Assembly (NCBI RefSeq): GCF_000143535.2
Contig: NC_037318.1
Location: 2,108,001-2,172,000 of the forward strand
Length of the DNA: 64,000 nucleotides
Source of the DNA: Botrytis cinerea B05.10
Lineage: Eukaryota; Ascomycota; Leotiomycetes; Helotiales; Sclerotiniaceae
Direction of reading: 5' to 3'
Numbering within the stretch: the stretch's first letter is position 1; every line of letters begins with the position of its first letter. The notes beneath the pieces are model-generated. The model saw nothing but the letters and a program-made list of their open reading frames with translations. It made no database searches and was not told where the DNA came from. The position numbers were made by a program, and so were the translations under genes. This document shows, one piece after another, positions 1 to 11,095 of this stretch.

Positions 1-1747
1 GATTTAGATCGAAATTTATACTGCCTTTTGTAATCAATTCCCATGCCATTGTGTTAAAATTTTGGGCATAAGTAACATGGATGCGGAGGCAACCTCGCCA
101 GGCGAGGTTGCCTCTTCCCTACCGAATGCAGTATTGATATTTCGCGAGATTCTCTCAGATATGCAACAAAACTTCTGAAGAGCGATGTGACTGGTCAGTC
201 AGAATCAGACGAGAGATGAATGATGCTCTTCTCAGAATTCAGAAACTTATTAAGTGGAATATAGCAAATGAAAAAAAAGATAGCTATACTTCCTGACGCT
301 TCAACATGAGATATCACCAGGGCAATATTACCTCAAAAGTTCCCGATAAGTTAAGTTTGTCTGAGAGATAATAGAAATTGCTAATTATTTATAAACAGAG
401 ATCTTTTCATACGCCATATCTAATTCCAAGCCTTTCTCTCCATCCTGGGTATTTCCATTCATTCAATCATACGAAGAGCCATCCGGTTCGCTCTCAAATT
501 CAATCTCATGTCATCCTACGTCCGCAAGACTGTCGTCCCGCTCTTTCCCAACGCAAACAGCAAATATCCAAGGAAATCAAAAAGGTGGAATCTCCATACT
601 TCTCCTGTTCTTCTCAAATCCGTGAATCTCCAAGCTCGTGGTGCTCCATTTCATACTCGTCGATCCGGTCGCCGCCATTTCTTTCGGCTGTGAAAGAGAA
701 CCCTCCATTTCAACCGTCTCATGATGGCCATCCAATCCCCTTTCCCCCGGTGAACCCTCCGCCACTAATTCCATTTTCTCGTCGTATTCACCTTGTGGCA
801 GCTCTGCAATCCCAGGATGTGCATCGATTGCTTTTCGTTCCGGTTTCTCTAAGGTCTGAAGAAATAGCCATTTCATGCATACCTTCGCAAAAGTAATCCG
901 CAGGGTATGGATGCGATGCATATTAATACTATGATGACTATTCGAATGATGTAGGATGTTTTTTTTTTGTCCTAAAGCTCAATGGTCTGTTAAAAGTAAA
1001 TGCGGAGCCAAGAACATTGGAGGCGGCGTCATCCATATATAACCTGCCATCTAGCAAACTAAGAACTGTGAAAAGAAATAAACCATAGATATTGATCACT
1101 ACCAGCGAAAGCAAACGAGCGAGATGAGACGTTCTGAGAAAAATGGTACGCGTTAATCTTATTGAAAAGACCCTTCAAGTCAACGGCTTAATGCTCGTTG
1201 AAGACTTTTGTGGGACATCGCCGTCTTCGTGCATCACTCAACCGGAGGCAGACGCATCACCACAGAGCTAGAAACACGCGCCCTGAGATCTTATGTAGCC
1301 GACATAATGTAGATGGCAATAAAAGTGCTGTAACATTCAAAGAAGACTCAGTCAAACTTATGACACAAATCGGCTTTTTGACTCCCGTTTTACGTTCTTT
1401 CGTAAACCTTCTCTTGAAGTTAACAGAGAGGCACTCACTAAATTCATTCCATTTGAAAGTGTGCTTTCTTGTGTCTTTGACGATGCTAATTCTAACACCT
1501 GTTTGGCCTTCCTCTTCGTAGTGAGTTTTAATGACTTGTTTTTTTGGTTTGTCTTTCAAAGTGGCTGGTTAAACACGTGATACAAATGCACACTCGCCAC
1601 AGTTACACAAAATGTGTGTTCTCGACTAAACTCACTCCATTAGACATCAACATATAACGTTAATCGATTATGCTTATGTATGTATATATGTGCATACCCA
1701 GGTCGTTGAGAGAGAGGTCAAAATGTCTATTTTCCGCTTCCTCAAAT
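1..1747. other. Intergenic, no supported gene
   Basis: No frame here shows convincing coding structure. The stretch contains a perfect inverted repeat at 86-114, listed separately. An acidic open frame lies on the minus strand at 577-921; it is preceded by a possible 3' splice site but has no recognisable domain and no clear upstream exon. The rest is AT-rich sequence without a pattern I can name. Confidence 0.5.
86..114. repeat. Perfect 14-bp inverted repeat with 1-nt spacer
   Basis: Arms at 86-99 and 101-114 are exact reverse complements (GAGGCAACCTCGCC and its complement) around a single A at 100. The arms are GC-rich in an AT-rich neighbourhood. It could form a cruciform or a stable RNA hairpin, or be the scar of a small inverted-repeat element. 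No gene is close enough to call it a terminator. Confidence 0.8.
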
Positions 1748-2519
1748 CTACTTCTTTGCTGGTCTCACCATCCATATGAACCCCTCTCCTTTCCGATCAC
1801 CAAATCTTTCTGGTATTTTTGTTTCACAATGTTTGACATATTCAAATCCCTCGGACTCATACAGTGGTCGACCAGCGACAGATGCTTCTACTACGGCCTA
1901 ATTTGAACACACATTAGCTACAGTTATCAATGAGAGCGGGGATCCAATCAAATGCTCAGATCGGCAGTTTCGACGTACCGTGTATCCAAGTTCATCAGCA
2001 ATTGCAGTTCCCCATTTGACCAAAAGGCGACCTGCTCCCCGGCGTTGATAAGCGGGGTCAACGGCAAGGATATCCAATGCTATAAGGATGGGTCAGCTAA
2101 AACACAAACAGCAACTGAAGTCTCTTACAAACTAAATGGCCTTCATGTTCTTTAATGGCCGCTCGACGAGTGACCAAGAAGTCTCGGTTCAAATACTGAG
2201 CCCATTCCTTCTCCTCCGCAGTTTCCCAATAATCTCCATCTAAATCTTTTTCGGGTGGGATCACACCTTTCCAAATGTTCCATTTGGCTTTCGCAATCAT
2301 AGCGCCTGTATCGGTATCCACGACTTTAAGAAATGTTGTGTGAGGATCGTCATTTTTCGTATCCCGCATACGGTTGCCACCACTGATTCGGCCAGCCTCA
2401 GTATCATGATTTGGATAGATTGCCTCAATCATGGGGTGTCTGGTTCCGAACGCCTGGCAAAAGATCTCAAAGACCCGATGCATATCATCATCATTACATT
2501 CCTCAACTTTGAGAACCAT
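1748..2519 (-). CDS. GNAT-family N-acetyltransferase
   Basis: Three exons on the minus strand (2519-2129, 2079-1979, 1897-1748) give 213 aa. Introns are 49 bp (GTAAGA...TATAG, CTGAC branch) and 81 bp (GTACGT...TTAG). Residues 132-148 read LDILAVDPAYQRRGAGR, the GNAT motif A strand followed by the acetyl-CoA pyrophosphate loop (R-R-G-A-G). The last exon supplies the motif B part (ASVAGRPLYESEGF), typical of fungal small-molecule GNATs. The start at 2519 was chosen because sequence upstream of it is not GNAT-like and the protein then opens directly with MVLKVEECNDDDM. The protein should transfer acetyl from acetyl-CoA to an amine. The substrate cannot be read from sequence. It is probably cytosolic, with no signal peptide or membrane segment. 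Confidence 0.87.
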
Positions 2520-3637
2520 TGTGATGCTATGAAGAAATTCTATTGATGTCTGGTTCGGAAGATATATGGTTAACTTGCACACGTTTCCTCTTGGATTTCG
2601 ACTCATATATGCCAAGATTGATAAGATGACAAAGCGTATCAAGAGTGGAGGGGCATATCAGTCCGTCGGATATCGGAATCGGATATAATTTCAATACGGG
2701 CTTACGCACATCCATATGCGTAGTGATTTATCCCCACCATGACAGCAATAGAATGTTTAACCGAGCAAACTACCTAGCAGGTATGTCCTGTTTTATTCCG
2801 GCTCGAAGTGACTGAGCTCTTCTTTTGAGGCATACCTGCAAACAAAAAACAGTCTCTGTTAGGGCAGAGTCAATCCATTCCTCAGCGATATCTCCTCAAA
2901 AGGACAGCTCTCGCTAGCTATAAAGACACACTCAGTTCGCGTTTTGGGCCTTTTGCCGTTGCTATGAAATTCTCATCAACATATCTGCTTCGGTTGTAGA
3001 CTTTAGTTGATTTCTCTGCTTTGATTCGTTACTGCATTTCTCTTTGATTTTCGTTGATCTGCCCGTCTTTGCGGCGTTTCTCTAAGTTCGTCAGGGAAAG
3101 GCTTGATGGTCTCCTACCAAGCAGACGACAAGGGATATCAACCCCAAATTTCGAATGCATACAGCTATGCGATCTTATACAAACTGCGTATCTCGAGTCA
3201 CTTGCGGAGTTTGAGACACATCAAATGCGGTGAAAGCATCATATGTTGGGATACTAGATCATTCAAGACATGCGCGTCGTTGCTTTGACAGAAACAGAAG
3301 TGAGATGAAAGCGTTACTGAATTTTTCCGTTGAGAGTCTCGGTTTTTGTAAATAATCCTTTGTTGATATTCTGAGGTGAAACTTGTCCTGCTCAGTCGTT
3401 ATCTCCAGTGAATAATTCTTGCCTGATATTGATAAATCGGGGAATGGAGAATGCTGCCAGTGCCCGTGGACTTAAGCCACATTCACACCCAACAAGTTAA
3501 ATGAGTGAATTGAAGAAGAAAAAAGCAGCTAGCGGCTCAGATCTTCTTTCTTTCTTCGATTGTCAATATATAATAATCTACCTAACATATCTATAACTTC
3601 CTTTTTGTCAAAAATCTTGGATACCAGAGGTGTCAAT
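2520..3637. other. Intergenic, divergent spacer
   Basis: This lies between the GNAT gene (-) and the SUR7-like gene (+), so it should contain both promoters. A short open frame at 3103-3288 (61 codons) has no features of a real gene. I see no repeat or RNA gene. Confidence 0.5.
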
Positions 3638-4755
3638 ATGCCTCGCAAGTATATCGTTTTACCAGCAGCATTAACAGTACTTCTCCTTTTACTTACAGCA
3701 ATGTTCATCGACGTAGGTAAGGAGGAGAGCTTTCTCTTCGATTTCCCCATAATTTCTCTTGGTACCACCAAGTTGAAAGATGATATCTTTCAGAGCAATA
3801 ACTATATTCTACCCATCACCGATGTATTGAACCTATATTTTCGAACTCATTGTGAGGGAAATTATGTTTCCACACGTAATATAAGCCCTAGGTTGAAGAA
3901 TGTGTCCTGCTCCGAACCTTCATCTGATGGTATGTTCCATTCATTTACAAAATACCAATGAATGAAGAAAGTCTTTAACACTGTCAAGTCAAGTTTCTCC
4001 CCGCCCAAATTATCCATCTCCAACTCATGAACTCTACAGTTCATATACGACTTCCAGATAACAACTTTGGGCATCAACTTGGCGAAATCCAGAATGCGTT
4101 CAAAAAATCATATCACGCAGAACTTCACGCAGCACTTACCATATATGCCACCGCAATCTGTCTAGAAGGCATTGTGTTGATTATAGCTTTTATATCATTC
4201 CTGGGAACCGATGTTGCTTGGGTTTTCGGAGGGTTCTCTGTTGTATGTGTTATGCCTTCTTCGTTTTCTCGGCTCGAGTCACCAGCCTTGGGCCAGAATT
4301 CGCGTTGTGTCGCATTATTATACACAGAGAATTGACACTAACCGATACGATAGCTGACGGCAATCTTAATCTTGATCGGACATAGCATAATCACGGCGTT
4401 CCAATACCAGGCAGTTACGGCTATCAATCAATATGGCAAAGATGTTGGGATTTCGGGGTATCGTGGAACGGGGTTGCTGGTATTTATTTGGTTTACCTTT
4501 GGAGTAGCTTCTGTTGCCTCGGCTGCTTGGGGTTGGGGTGCATGGATGATCAGAAGGCCCGATGACAGCAGTGAGACTTCGGATGATGGCGGCGTCTACA
4601 TGAATTGCAATAAAGATCCGGCGAGAGTTGGAATTGGCCAACCAGTGATGCTGGCTATGAGAGGAGGGAAAGTGGTAAGGTTACATGACGGAGGAATAAG
4701 CATGGAGCATGGGATTGATTATGTTAGAGAGAGTCAGATTGGGCTTGCTCTATAA
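3638..4755 (+). CDS. SUR7/PalI-like four-helix membrane protein
   Basis: Exons 3638-3929, 4040-4242 and 4354-4755 give 298 aa. Four hydrophobic segments are visible: residues about 4-24, a second in exon 2 (AALTIYATAICLEGIVLIIA), a third spanning the exon 2/3 junction, and a fourth near LLVFIWFTFGVASVASA. The first extracellular loop has two cysteines (C72 and C91) in the context HCEGNY...NVSC, as in SUR7/PalI proteins, which resemble claudins. The tail after helix 4 is polar and cytosolic. SUR7 proteins mark eisosomes (plasma-membrane furrows), while PalI acts in ambient-pH sensing; sequence alone does not separate the two. The start at 3638 places helix 1 at the N-terminus. An in-frame upstream ATG at 3560 would add 26 polar residues. 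Confidence 0.78.
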
Positions 4756-6044
4756 GTTGGGGTTTTGATGTCTAGCGGGAAACACACATACATCTTTTCA
4801 GGGCAGTATCTCGATATAAGCCAGAGATAGGTAAAGGGATCTCATAGTAAAATAACTGCGAAGCATTATCATTCATGCCGTCCAGGAAACATATTTAATA
4901 CACGGATATCTCTTAAATATCAAAAATGGCTTGATAAAAGTCATGATGCTCCCTTCGACTTGATTTGAAACCTTCGTCCTGCCCGACGTCAGAAATAATG
5001 GTTGTTCAATGTCACGTCGAGACCTCACTTCACTATTACTCGCGTATCGCTCGATCAATTTGTTGATGCACATAGATACTCACAATTTATTCTTAACCTC
5101 AAAGTCATATAACGGCAATCTTAACAATAAACATAATATTGAACTTTCAAAATACATCTCAATTCCCCAGAATGCTCGCGTACCTCTATCTGTTGATTAT
5201 GCAGCCACCCCTTCACACTCAAGTCAAGAGCTGTAACCCCAGCATTTCAATTCATATCAAGTCTCAGCCTTGCCACAAGTCATCTCTTTATTCAATATCC
5301 ATCATTCTCCCTCTCAAAATGTGGCCCTTAAACTCGTAGACAAGAGACTAACTTTGGTGCGGGCGATGAGAAGTCTTGGACAGGATATTGTTATTTGGAT
5401 TATTCACATGCTGATTCGCTCAGAATAGTATGCTTGCTAAACACACCTTGAAAATTGCAACGGAACAAATTAAACGACTATTAAGTTCGTTGTTAAGTAT
5501 CATGGTGCTGAGCGACGCGAAGGCGCTTCTCCTAACCTATCTAATTCTCTAACAGGATATAGCCTTCTCCCCCTTCTGCGTGGGAAAGGAAAGGAAAGGA
5601 AAGGAAAAATTGCAAGCCCTGTAAGAACGTAGGAAAGGATAGCGAAGCACAAGTTCTCACCACACCTCTATAGATAGATTAGTGAATACAGTGTTCAAAG
5701 TCAGAAGATTATATACGAAAGCCTCATATTTTCATGCAACGTCTGAAAAGTATGAACATTAGGACATGAACATGAATCAAAGGCAATAGAAAAACAACGA
5801 GATTACTATTTTCCCCAACACCCTGAACGCTCCCAAGCTTAACGAGTCTCGAGTCTGACTACTTGCAAACGGTTAAATACACTGCGCGTTGCTATTTACT
5901 ATAAATCCCCACAGCCATAAACTTCAACTGATGCCCACTGGATATCCGTCCATCTTCCCACGTGGGGTTGGTGTCGAAACCACGTATTTTACATTGCTTT
6001 ACTAACTCTTTAATCATAAATTCCAAACTGAGTCGCGGGCGGAA
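4756..6044. other. Intergenic, convergent spacer
   Basis: This lies between the 3' ends of two convergent membrane-protein genes. It contains a short GGAAA run near 5585-5607. Small open frames at 5009-5339 have no coding character. Confidence 0.5.
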
Positions 6045-7207
6045 TCATATGCCCGGTGGAAATGCAGGTCCTTGAGGTCGCGATTGGTATGCAGGTCCTT
6101 GAGGTCGCGATACGTATCCAGATGAAGGCGATACCACTTCCGGCTTGCCCTGGTACCCTCCCACAGCAGGCCTGACATACTCTTCCGGCTTGCCCTGGTA
6201 CCCTCCCACAGCAGGCCTGGCATACTCTTCCGGCTTGCCCTGGTACCCTCCCACAGCAGGCCTGGCATACTCTTCCTTAGTAGTTCGGACCGGGACCTTT
6301 GGCGATCCATTCTCCTCCTCATCTCCCTCCTCATCCCCGTAATCTTGAGAGGGTTGAAGTGGGCCCTCACCATCTTCTGCACTGCTCGAAAATGCTAGAA
6401 TCGCTCTCTCATTCTTGAGTGTCCCCACAATCAGGATCTCTCTACTCACGAGACTGAAGAGCACAGCCGTGAATCCCAGTCCAATAATACTAGTACTGAC
6501 ATCTACAGTGATTTCGTCGTTACTGATAGACTGAATGCGGCACCGGTAATCGATCAAAATCCATGGACAGGCGATTGCAGCTGCGAGCGAGGTGAAGAAG
6601 GATATCTAAATGCATTTATAAGAACATGTCTTTCAAAAAAGTGACAGGGAGAAAGAAAGAAATACATACAAAAGCCATGGCATTCTCGATTTTGGGGTGA
6701 TGTAGATGATTCAAATGAACTCTTATACCGAAATAGCCGTGGACGAGATGGGCGAGGCCACTCAGAAAAAATAAGGCGAAGATAATTCTGAGGTTTGGAA
6801 ATCCTGCGGGTGATTATATTTTAGTGAAGGATCAACATGAAAACACCAATGATCAACTCCAATAATGGGTGTTACCAGCAATGGAAGCATCATTAGAAAG
6901 AACCGCCGGTAAATACCCTAATTAGTAGTGTTAGCAGTTTACATGTAAACAGATCGAGTATACCAAGCTTACCATGACAGCCATCATTGATTCCATCAAT
7001 CTTAGACCGGCAAACTTGAAAGAAATAAACTTTATATAAATCATACTTCTCAGAAGGAGCGTATAACTGCAGGAGCCGGTTGGGCTCAGATAGAGATCCT
7101 ACAACGAGAATAGTTATAATGAACGTCACAACCAGAGCGACGAGGAATATTTGAAAGTACTTTGGATGTGTCTTGACCTTCTCCGTAAATTTCCTATGAA
7201 TTCCCAT
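6045..7207 (-). CDS. Four-helix membrane protein with repetitive C-terminal tail
   Basis: Four exons (7207-6973, 6917-6876, 6803-6670, 6605-6045) give 323 aa. All three introns (55, 72 and 64 bp) are GT-AG and keep frame. Helix 1 is about residues 19-38 (FQIFLVALVVTFIITILVV). Helices 2-4 lie in exons 3 and 4 (RIIFALFFLSGLAHLVH; FISFFTSLAAAIA; IIGLGFTAVLFSLVS). The loop after helix 1 has two cysteines (VCRS and GCHG), giving a MARVEL/SUR7-like layout, but I cannot assign a family. The cytosolic tail is acidic (about residues 220-250), then has three 15-residue repeats EEYARPAVGGYQGKP and two shorter PYQSRPQGPA-type repeats. Tails rich in Tyr, Pro, Gly and Gln are often scaffolding regions. Function unknown. 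Confidence 0.75.
6064..6117 (-). repeat. 27-bp tandem duplication inside the membrane-protein tail
   Basis: Two adjacent 27-bp units (core GCAGGTCCTTGAGGTCGCGA on the plus strand) encode a repeated nine-residue Gln/Arg/Pro unit at the C-terminus of the four-helix protein. The unit is a multiple of three, so frame is kept. Confidence 0.75.
6138..6272 (-). repeat. Intragenic 45-bp minisatellite, three copies
   Basis: Three head-to-tail 45-bp units start at 6138, 6183 and 6228. Copies two and three are identical and copy one differs at one base (GACATAC versus GGCATAC), changing one Val/Ala residue. Each unit encodes 15 residues, so copy-number change would not break frame. Near-perfect identity points to recent expansion or homogenisation. 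Confidence 0.9.
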
Positions 7208-8161
7208 TGTGATAAATATTTGACAGATGGTTTGTTAGCTTGCCGTAGTATTTTATCTTTGAGATTTGGGTATCTTGAATTGTAATAGTCGAGAAGTTGA
7301 GAAGTTACAAATGAATATCCTCGACTTTTGTGTGATCAAGTGTGGAATCCAAGAGTCATAATACATTTACTTGACTTCGATGAGTAATGTTTAGTCACTT
7401 GAAGTCGATTTTATTTTACCAGCTCTGACTCTTCACTATGTGCGAGTCACGGGAAATACACAAACATGTGTCGCTCAAGTATAGAGAAAGTCATAAGCTT
7501 ATATCTTTTTAACCATGAATTATAATAATTTTAACTATCATGGCAATTCATCGACTTCTCTTACTCATTCAGCACAGTCAACTCTGCAGGAGCCCATCCC
7601 ACCATAACGAACGCGTTTACTTTGAATGCATTCCATGCCAACTCAAATCATATGCGTTAACGAAATGTATCTCAGCATCAACAAGCAGTAGAACCTGCAA
7701 AATCCAGATGTGCTCGATTGATTATTCGCCGAGTTCATTCGACATATTCCTTACTGCAACCTCAAAGAATTATGAGGATGAAGATTATGACACCTGGGAG
7801 ACTGGGGGTAGGATACGGACCGTTTTGATTTAACGGATGTGATTTCGTATCAACGGATGCAGTGTTTCATGGAGGAAAACTTCATTTCGAACTCTTCAAT
7901 ATAATTTGAAATAAAAGTATACACCATAGTACTGTCTATTATGGAGATCACTTGTAGACTCGCAAACTCACGGGACTGCTGTGGTGATTTCTTCCAATCA
8001 AAAAATATCCGCACAGCTTGACATAAAATACCGAGGGAACCAAATATCAGGAGGAAAACAAATCTCAAGCGAGACTATTTTAAGAATGATTCAAAAAACG
8101 CCACCTCAATTCCTCAATATTCTCCCTGCATAATTAACTGAGACAATAGCACAAAAGCAAA
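7208..8161. other. Intergenic with a doubtful small ORF (7540-7833, +)
   Basis: This is a divergent spacer. A 97-codon frame at 7540-7833 has a real ATG and encodes several cysteines, but it has no convincing signal peptide, no recognisable domain and no splice structure. A minus-strand frame at 7850-8068 looks like a secreted peptide but opens at TTG, not ATG. Neither is called as a gene. Confidence 0.4.
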
Positions 8162-9397
8162 ATGACAAAGATAGGAAGGAGCCAGATAAACCATTTCAAA
8201 TCCTCAGTCCGCATAAAATCACCATTACGGTTTGCAATCTTTCCTCATCATCTCTCGAAGATGCTCTTCAATTTTCTGTCGGGAGCACACGGCATACCGT
8301 GGAAATCTATATTTCTATGCGTCTCGGCGTTGGTCATGATTCATTACATGTTGGTGGATATTCAGCCTAACGATGAGCCCATACCAGAGACAACAGAGAT
8401 AGTTGAAGCAATAGATATGATTCCAAGTCCGACGCCTTCAAAGCATGCAGGTTCCGCAGGAACTTTTGATGAGTTTAAAGCAATGCTCGGTATATTTGGT
8501 GGAACGGAGACATCGAATTCAGAAGACGCGAGTCTTTCAGAGGATACGACGAGTTTAGGAACCTTGGGGCCTGGTCATAAGATGAAGAAACCATTTCTTG
8601 GATCTAAGCAGGATACTCGAGATGATGAATATGTTTCTGTGTGCATGGCAGTTAAAGATCAGCAACACGACTTACGCGAATTCTTCATCCACCACTACTA
8701 TCATCTTGGGATAAAAAGATTCTATATCATGGACGATGGTTCTGATCCACCTCTATCGGAAATGGAAGATTTGGGTATACCTCGAGAGCATGTAACTTTC
8801 CAATACTTCAATAAATCAGAACATACCTACTACATGCAAGAACACGTCTACAAACTCTGTGTCGAGAAGTACAGGAGCAATCACACTTGGATGGCTTTCA
8901 TAGACGCTGATGAATATCTGGAGATGACTGGAAAAGAAATTTTAAACGAGTTTCTAGAATCTTATGAGGAAGATCAACACGTTGGGGCAGTATATGTGTC
9001 TTGGATGACACATTCCTCTGCTGGCCTACTCAAAAGACCCAAGTCTGTGCGCCAGGCCTACATCGACTGTATATGGGACGGGGAGGGACACAATGTGCTA
9101 GGTAAAACCATTGCAAAGTTGTCACTTTATGCTGGTCCAAACACTGTCCATCAGGTCCGATGTAAAGACGGAGCGATAATTGTCGATGAAAATGGGATAC
9201 AGGCACCTTTGAGACGATATTCGCCCACGAGAGATCGAATAGCACTACATCACTATGCGCTGAAAAGTCGAGAGGAATATCAAGAGAAAGTTGATCGAGG
9301 GAATGCTATGAGCACTCCAAAAAACTGGGGGTTTTGGGATAGCGTTGAAGGTATGGCAGGTATAGAATGTCTTTCCATGACAGAATATTATCCATGA
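8162..9397 (+). CDS. GT92-like glycosyltransferase, type II membrane protein
   Basis: A single exon encodes 411 aa. An N-terminal hydrophobic segment (about residues 43-60, IPWKSIFLCVSALVMIHYML) followed by a Ser/Thr/Glu-rich stem indicates a Golgi type II anchor. The catalytic part starts near residue 152 (EYVSVCMAVKDQQHDLREFF) and resembles the GT92/DUF23 group of GT-A glycosyltransferases: the HHYYHLGIKRFYIMDDGSD stretch, then FIDADEYLEM with a D-A-D metal-binding motif near residue 250. The C-terminal HHYALKSREEYQEKVDRG is also typical of this family. It probably adds a sugar to a secreted or wall glycan; donor and acceptor are unknown. The first ATG is used; an internal ATG at 8261 lies just before the membrane anchor and is a plausible alternative start. 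Confidence 0.82.
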   Translation: MTKIGRSQINHFKSSVRIKSPLRFAIFPHHLSKMLFNFLSGAHGIPWKSIFLCVSALVMIHYMLVDIQPNDEPIPETTEIVEAIDMIPSPTPSKHAGSAGTFDEFKAMLGIFGGTETSNSEDASLSEDTTSLGTLGPGHKMKKPFLGSKQDTRDDEYVSVCMAVKDQQHDLREFFIHHYYHLGIKRFYIMDDGSDPPLSEMEDLGIPREHVTFQYFNKSEHTYYMQEHVYKLCVEKYRSNHTWMAFIDADEYLEMTGKEILNEFLESYEEDQHVGAVYVSWMTHSSAGLLKRPKSVRQAYIDCIWDGEGHNVLGKTIAKLSLYAGPNTVHQVRCKDGAIIVDENGIQAPLRRYSPTRDRIALHHYALKSREEYQEKVDRGNAMSTPKNWGFWDSVEGMAGIECLSMTEYYP

Positions 9398-10143
9398 ATA
9401 AGAATCGTCCAGGATGAGCTTTGGAAGCATTCGAAGTGTGCATTGGTGATTTGAGATCGACAGGAAATTTGTACTTAACACATATCGTATTTTCTAATTT
9501 TAAAGTGTGTTCATCGTATTTGATTGATCTCCTTGTCCGATGGTGTTAATTTAGAGTTGGTTGATGGTAGTCCCGAGTGGTTAATCGGGTGCCAGATGGA
9601 GTTTCATGATCTTCATTCACTCCTCTGATATGGCCTGTTAAGTATGTTCGATATCTCTCAATAGAGACTGGTGAGTACAATTTCCATAAGTAGATCAGAC
9701 CAGATATTGCTATTTCGTGTATCAGAACAATATCTCGGAGACTTGGACTTCCTGATGGAGCAGTCTCTCACACAACAAAGCGTCGAGTCTAGAACAGGCG
9801 ATGGGATTTTCCGTTCAAGAAAAGTCTCATTGATGGAACTACTACATTCCATGTTCGCATCGTGAAGTCCAGCTCTCTGAAAGCTGCTTGAAGAATCTCT
9901 GGTGTCTCGGTCTTAACGAAGGGTGTCGTAGTCACCTTGAATGCATTCAGAAAGGATATCTACACATAGGTGCCTCCACGAAGCCGCACTGAGCATATTG
10001 AACGGGCCATCAGTATTCCGTAAACTGACTGACAGGTGCTCGAGTAGATTTATTGCCATTCTCCCTTTGGTCGACATCGGCACATGGCGCAGAATCACGG
10101 TTCGCATGATGATGGAGCTGTGGACAGTCAATGATGCAGATCC

Positions 10144-10151
10144 TGAGCACA
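10144..10151 (-). promoter_or_regulatory. TGTGCTCA octamer (reverse), candidate copper-response site
   Basis: TGAGCACA on the plus strand is the exact complement of TGTGCTCA, which I recall as the site bound by A. fumigatus Mac1 in copper-transporter promoters. It lies 952 bp before the CTR start codon. A 7/8 match (TGAGCACT, 10331-10338) and two closely spaced GAGCAA elements follow. Function is inferred. Confidence 0.4.
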
Positions 10152-10408
10152 TTTCATGGGTGCTCAATGCCGCTTTTGGATACTTCAGCTGTCTAGGAAT
10201 AAACCTTGAGGCCAAAGACGAAGATATCGGTGAGCGATGAGATAAGAAGGCATTCAAAGTGTTAAAAGCGGCAAAAGACTGAGTGAGTTTTGGTAACTTT
10301 TAAACTTAATCGAGTTAGTCTGAGCGTGTTTGAGCACTTTATTTATCCACCTTGGCAGCTTTTCAACACCACCTTCTGGACTGGTTAAAACAACGATGAA
10401 TAATGATT

Positions 10409-10426
10409 TGAGCAAGATAGAGCAAA
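10409..10426 (-). promoter_or_regulatory. Paired TTTGCTC/TTGCTCA-like elements
   Basis: GAGCAAG at 10410 and GAGCAAA at 10420 are spaced 10 bp apart. The second is the exact complement of TTTGCTC, the yeast Mac1 copper-response core; the first is a near match. They lie 676-687 bp before the CTR start. One-turn spacing would suit a dimer, but short motifs like these occur by chance, so this is suggestive only. Confidence 0.35.
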
Positions 10427-11095
10427 AAGAGGAAAAAAGAGGTAGAGAAACGAGGTAGATATGCAAAGGGCCACGGAATCTTCTCAATTGCGGGCCATGG
10501 TTCTTTTAGAATAACCTTTGAAAGTTTTGGCATCTCTCGATACATGCTCAATGATTGTTTGACACTCACCTGAATACCACACCTATTCACATCAAACAAC
10601 AGCTTCAGCCACAGCCTCAGTATCAAACTCAACCTTGACGCCCTCACTCTCCCAAAGCACCAATTGCTTCTTTCTCGTCCTCGTCTGATCTCCCAATATC
10701 CATCAGACTGGGCATACTGAAACCTTCGCAACGAAATCGCCAATTCGGAATATATCCCTAGGTAGTACTAGGTATTCAGAGCCTCATACCTTCTCCCCCG
10801 GATTTTCATGCAAAAGAATCTAGAAACACACCTTCCAACTGCCTCAGATCCACTTGTTTGCAAATATCTACCTCATAACTTCTCATCGTTCTTACTTCCA
10901 CTATATTAAAGAGTTTCTGTCCTCTCTTCCTCAAACAAAATCAGCATCCAGTCAACTCAAGTTTCTACTACAATAATCCATTAATACTTATTTGCATCAA
11001 ACGATCCGCCGGCGGTTCATACAACATCACTCAATATCCATACATCTACTTTCTCAATCAAACTTCTACTATCAGCCAATCAACCTTCAGCCAAA

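Larger units (their letters stand above)
9398..11095. other. Intergenic, upstream of the copper transporter
   Basis: Open frames at 9671-9865, 9941-10240 and 10254-10743 lack any recognisable domain and could be decayed coding sequence or chance. The section from about 10140 to 10430 carries several TGAGCA-type motifs, listed separately. The 250 bp before the ATG at 11096 is pyrimidine-rich, as in highly expressed fungal promoters and leaders. Confidence 0.5.

Noticed and set aside
577..921. Acidic minus-strand frame of about 110 codons
   Set aside because: Composition is plausible, but no upstream exon, domain or start context could be supported.
7850..8068. Minus-strand 72-codon frame that looks like a secreted peptide
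   Set aside because: Its first codon is TTG; the first internal ATG lies after the hydrophobic segment, so no signal peptide would be made.
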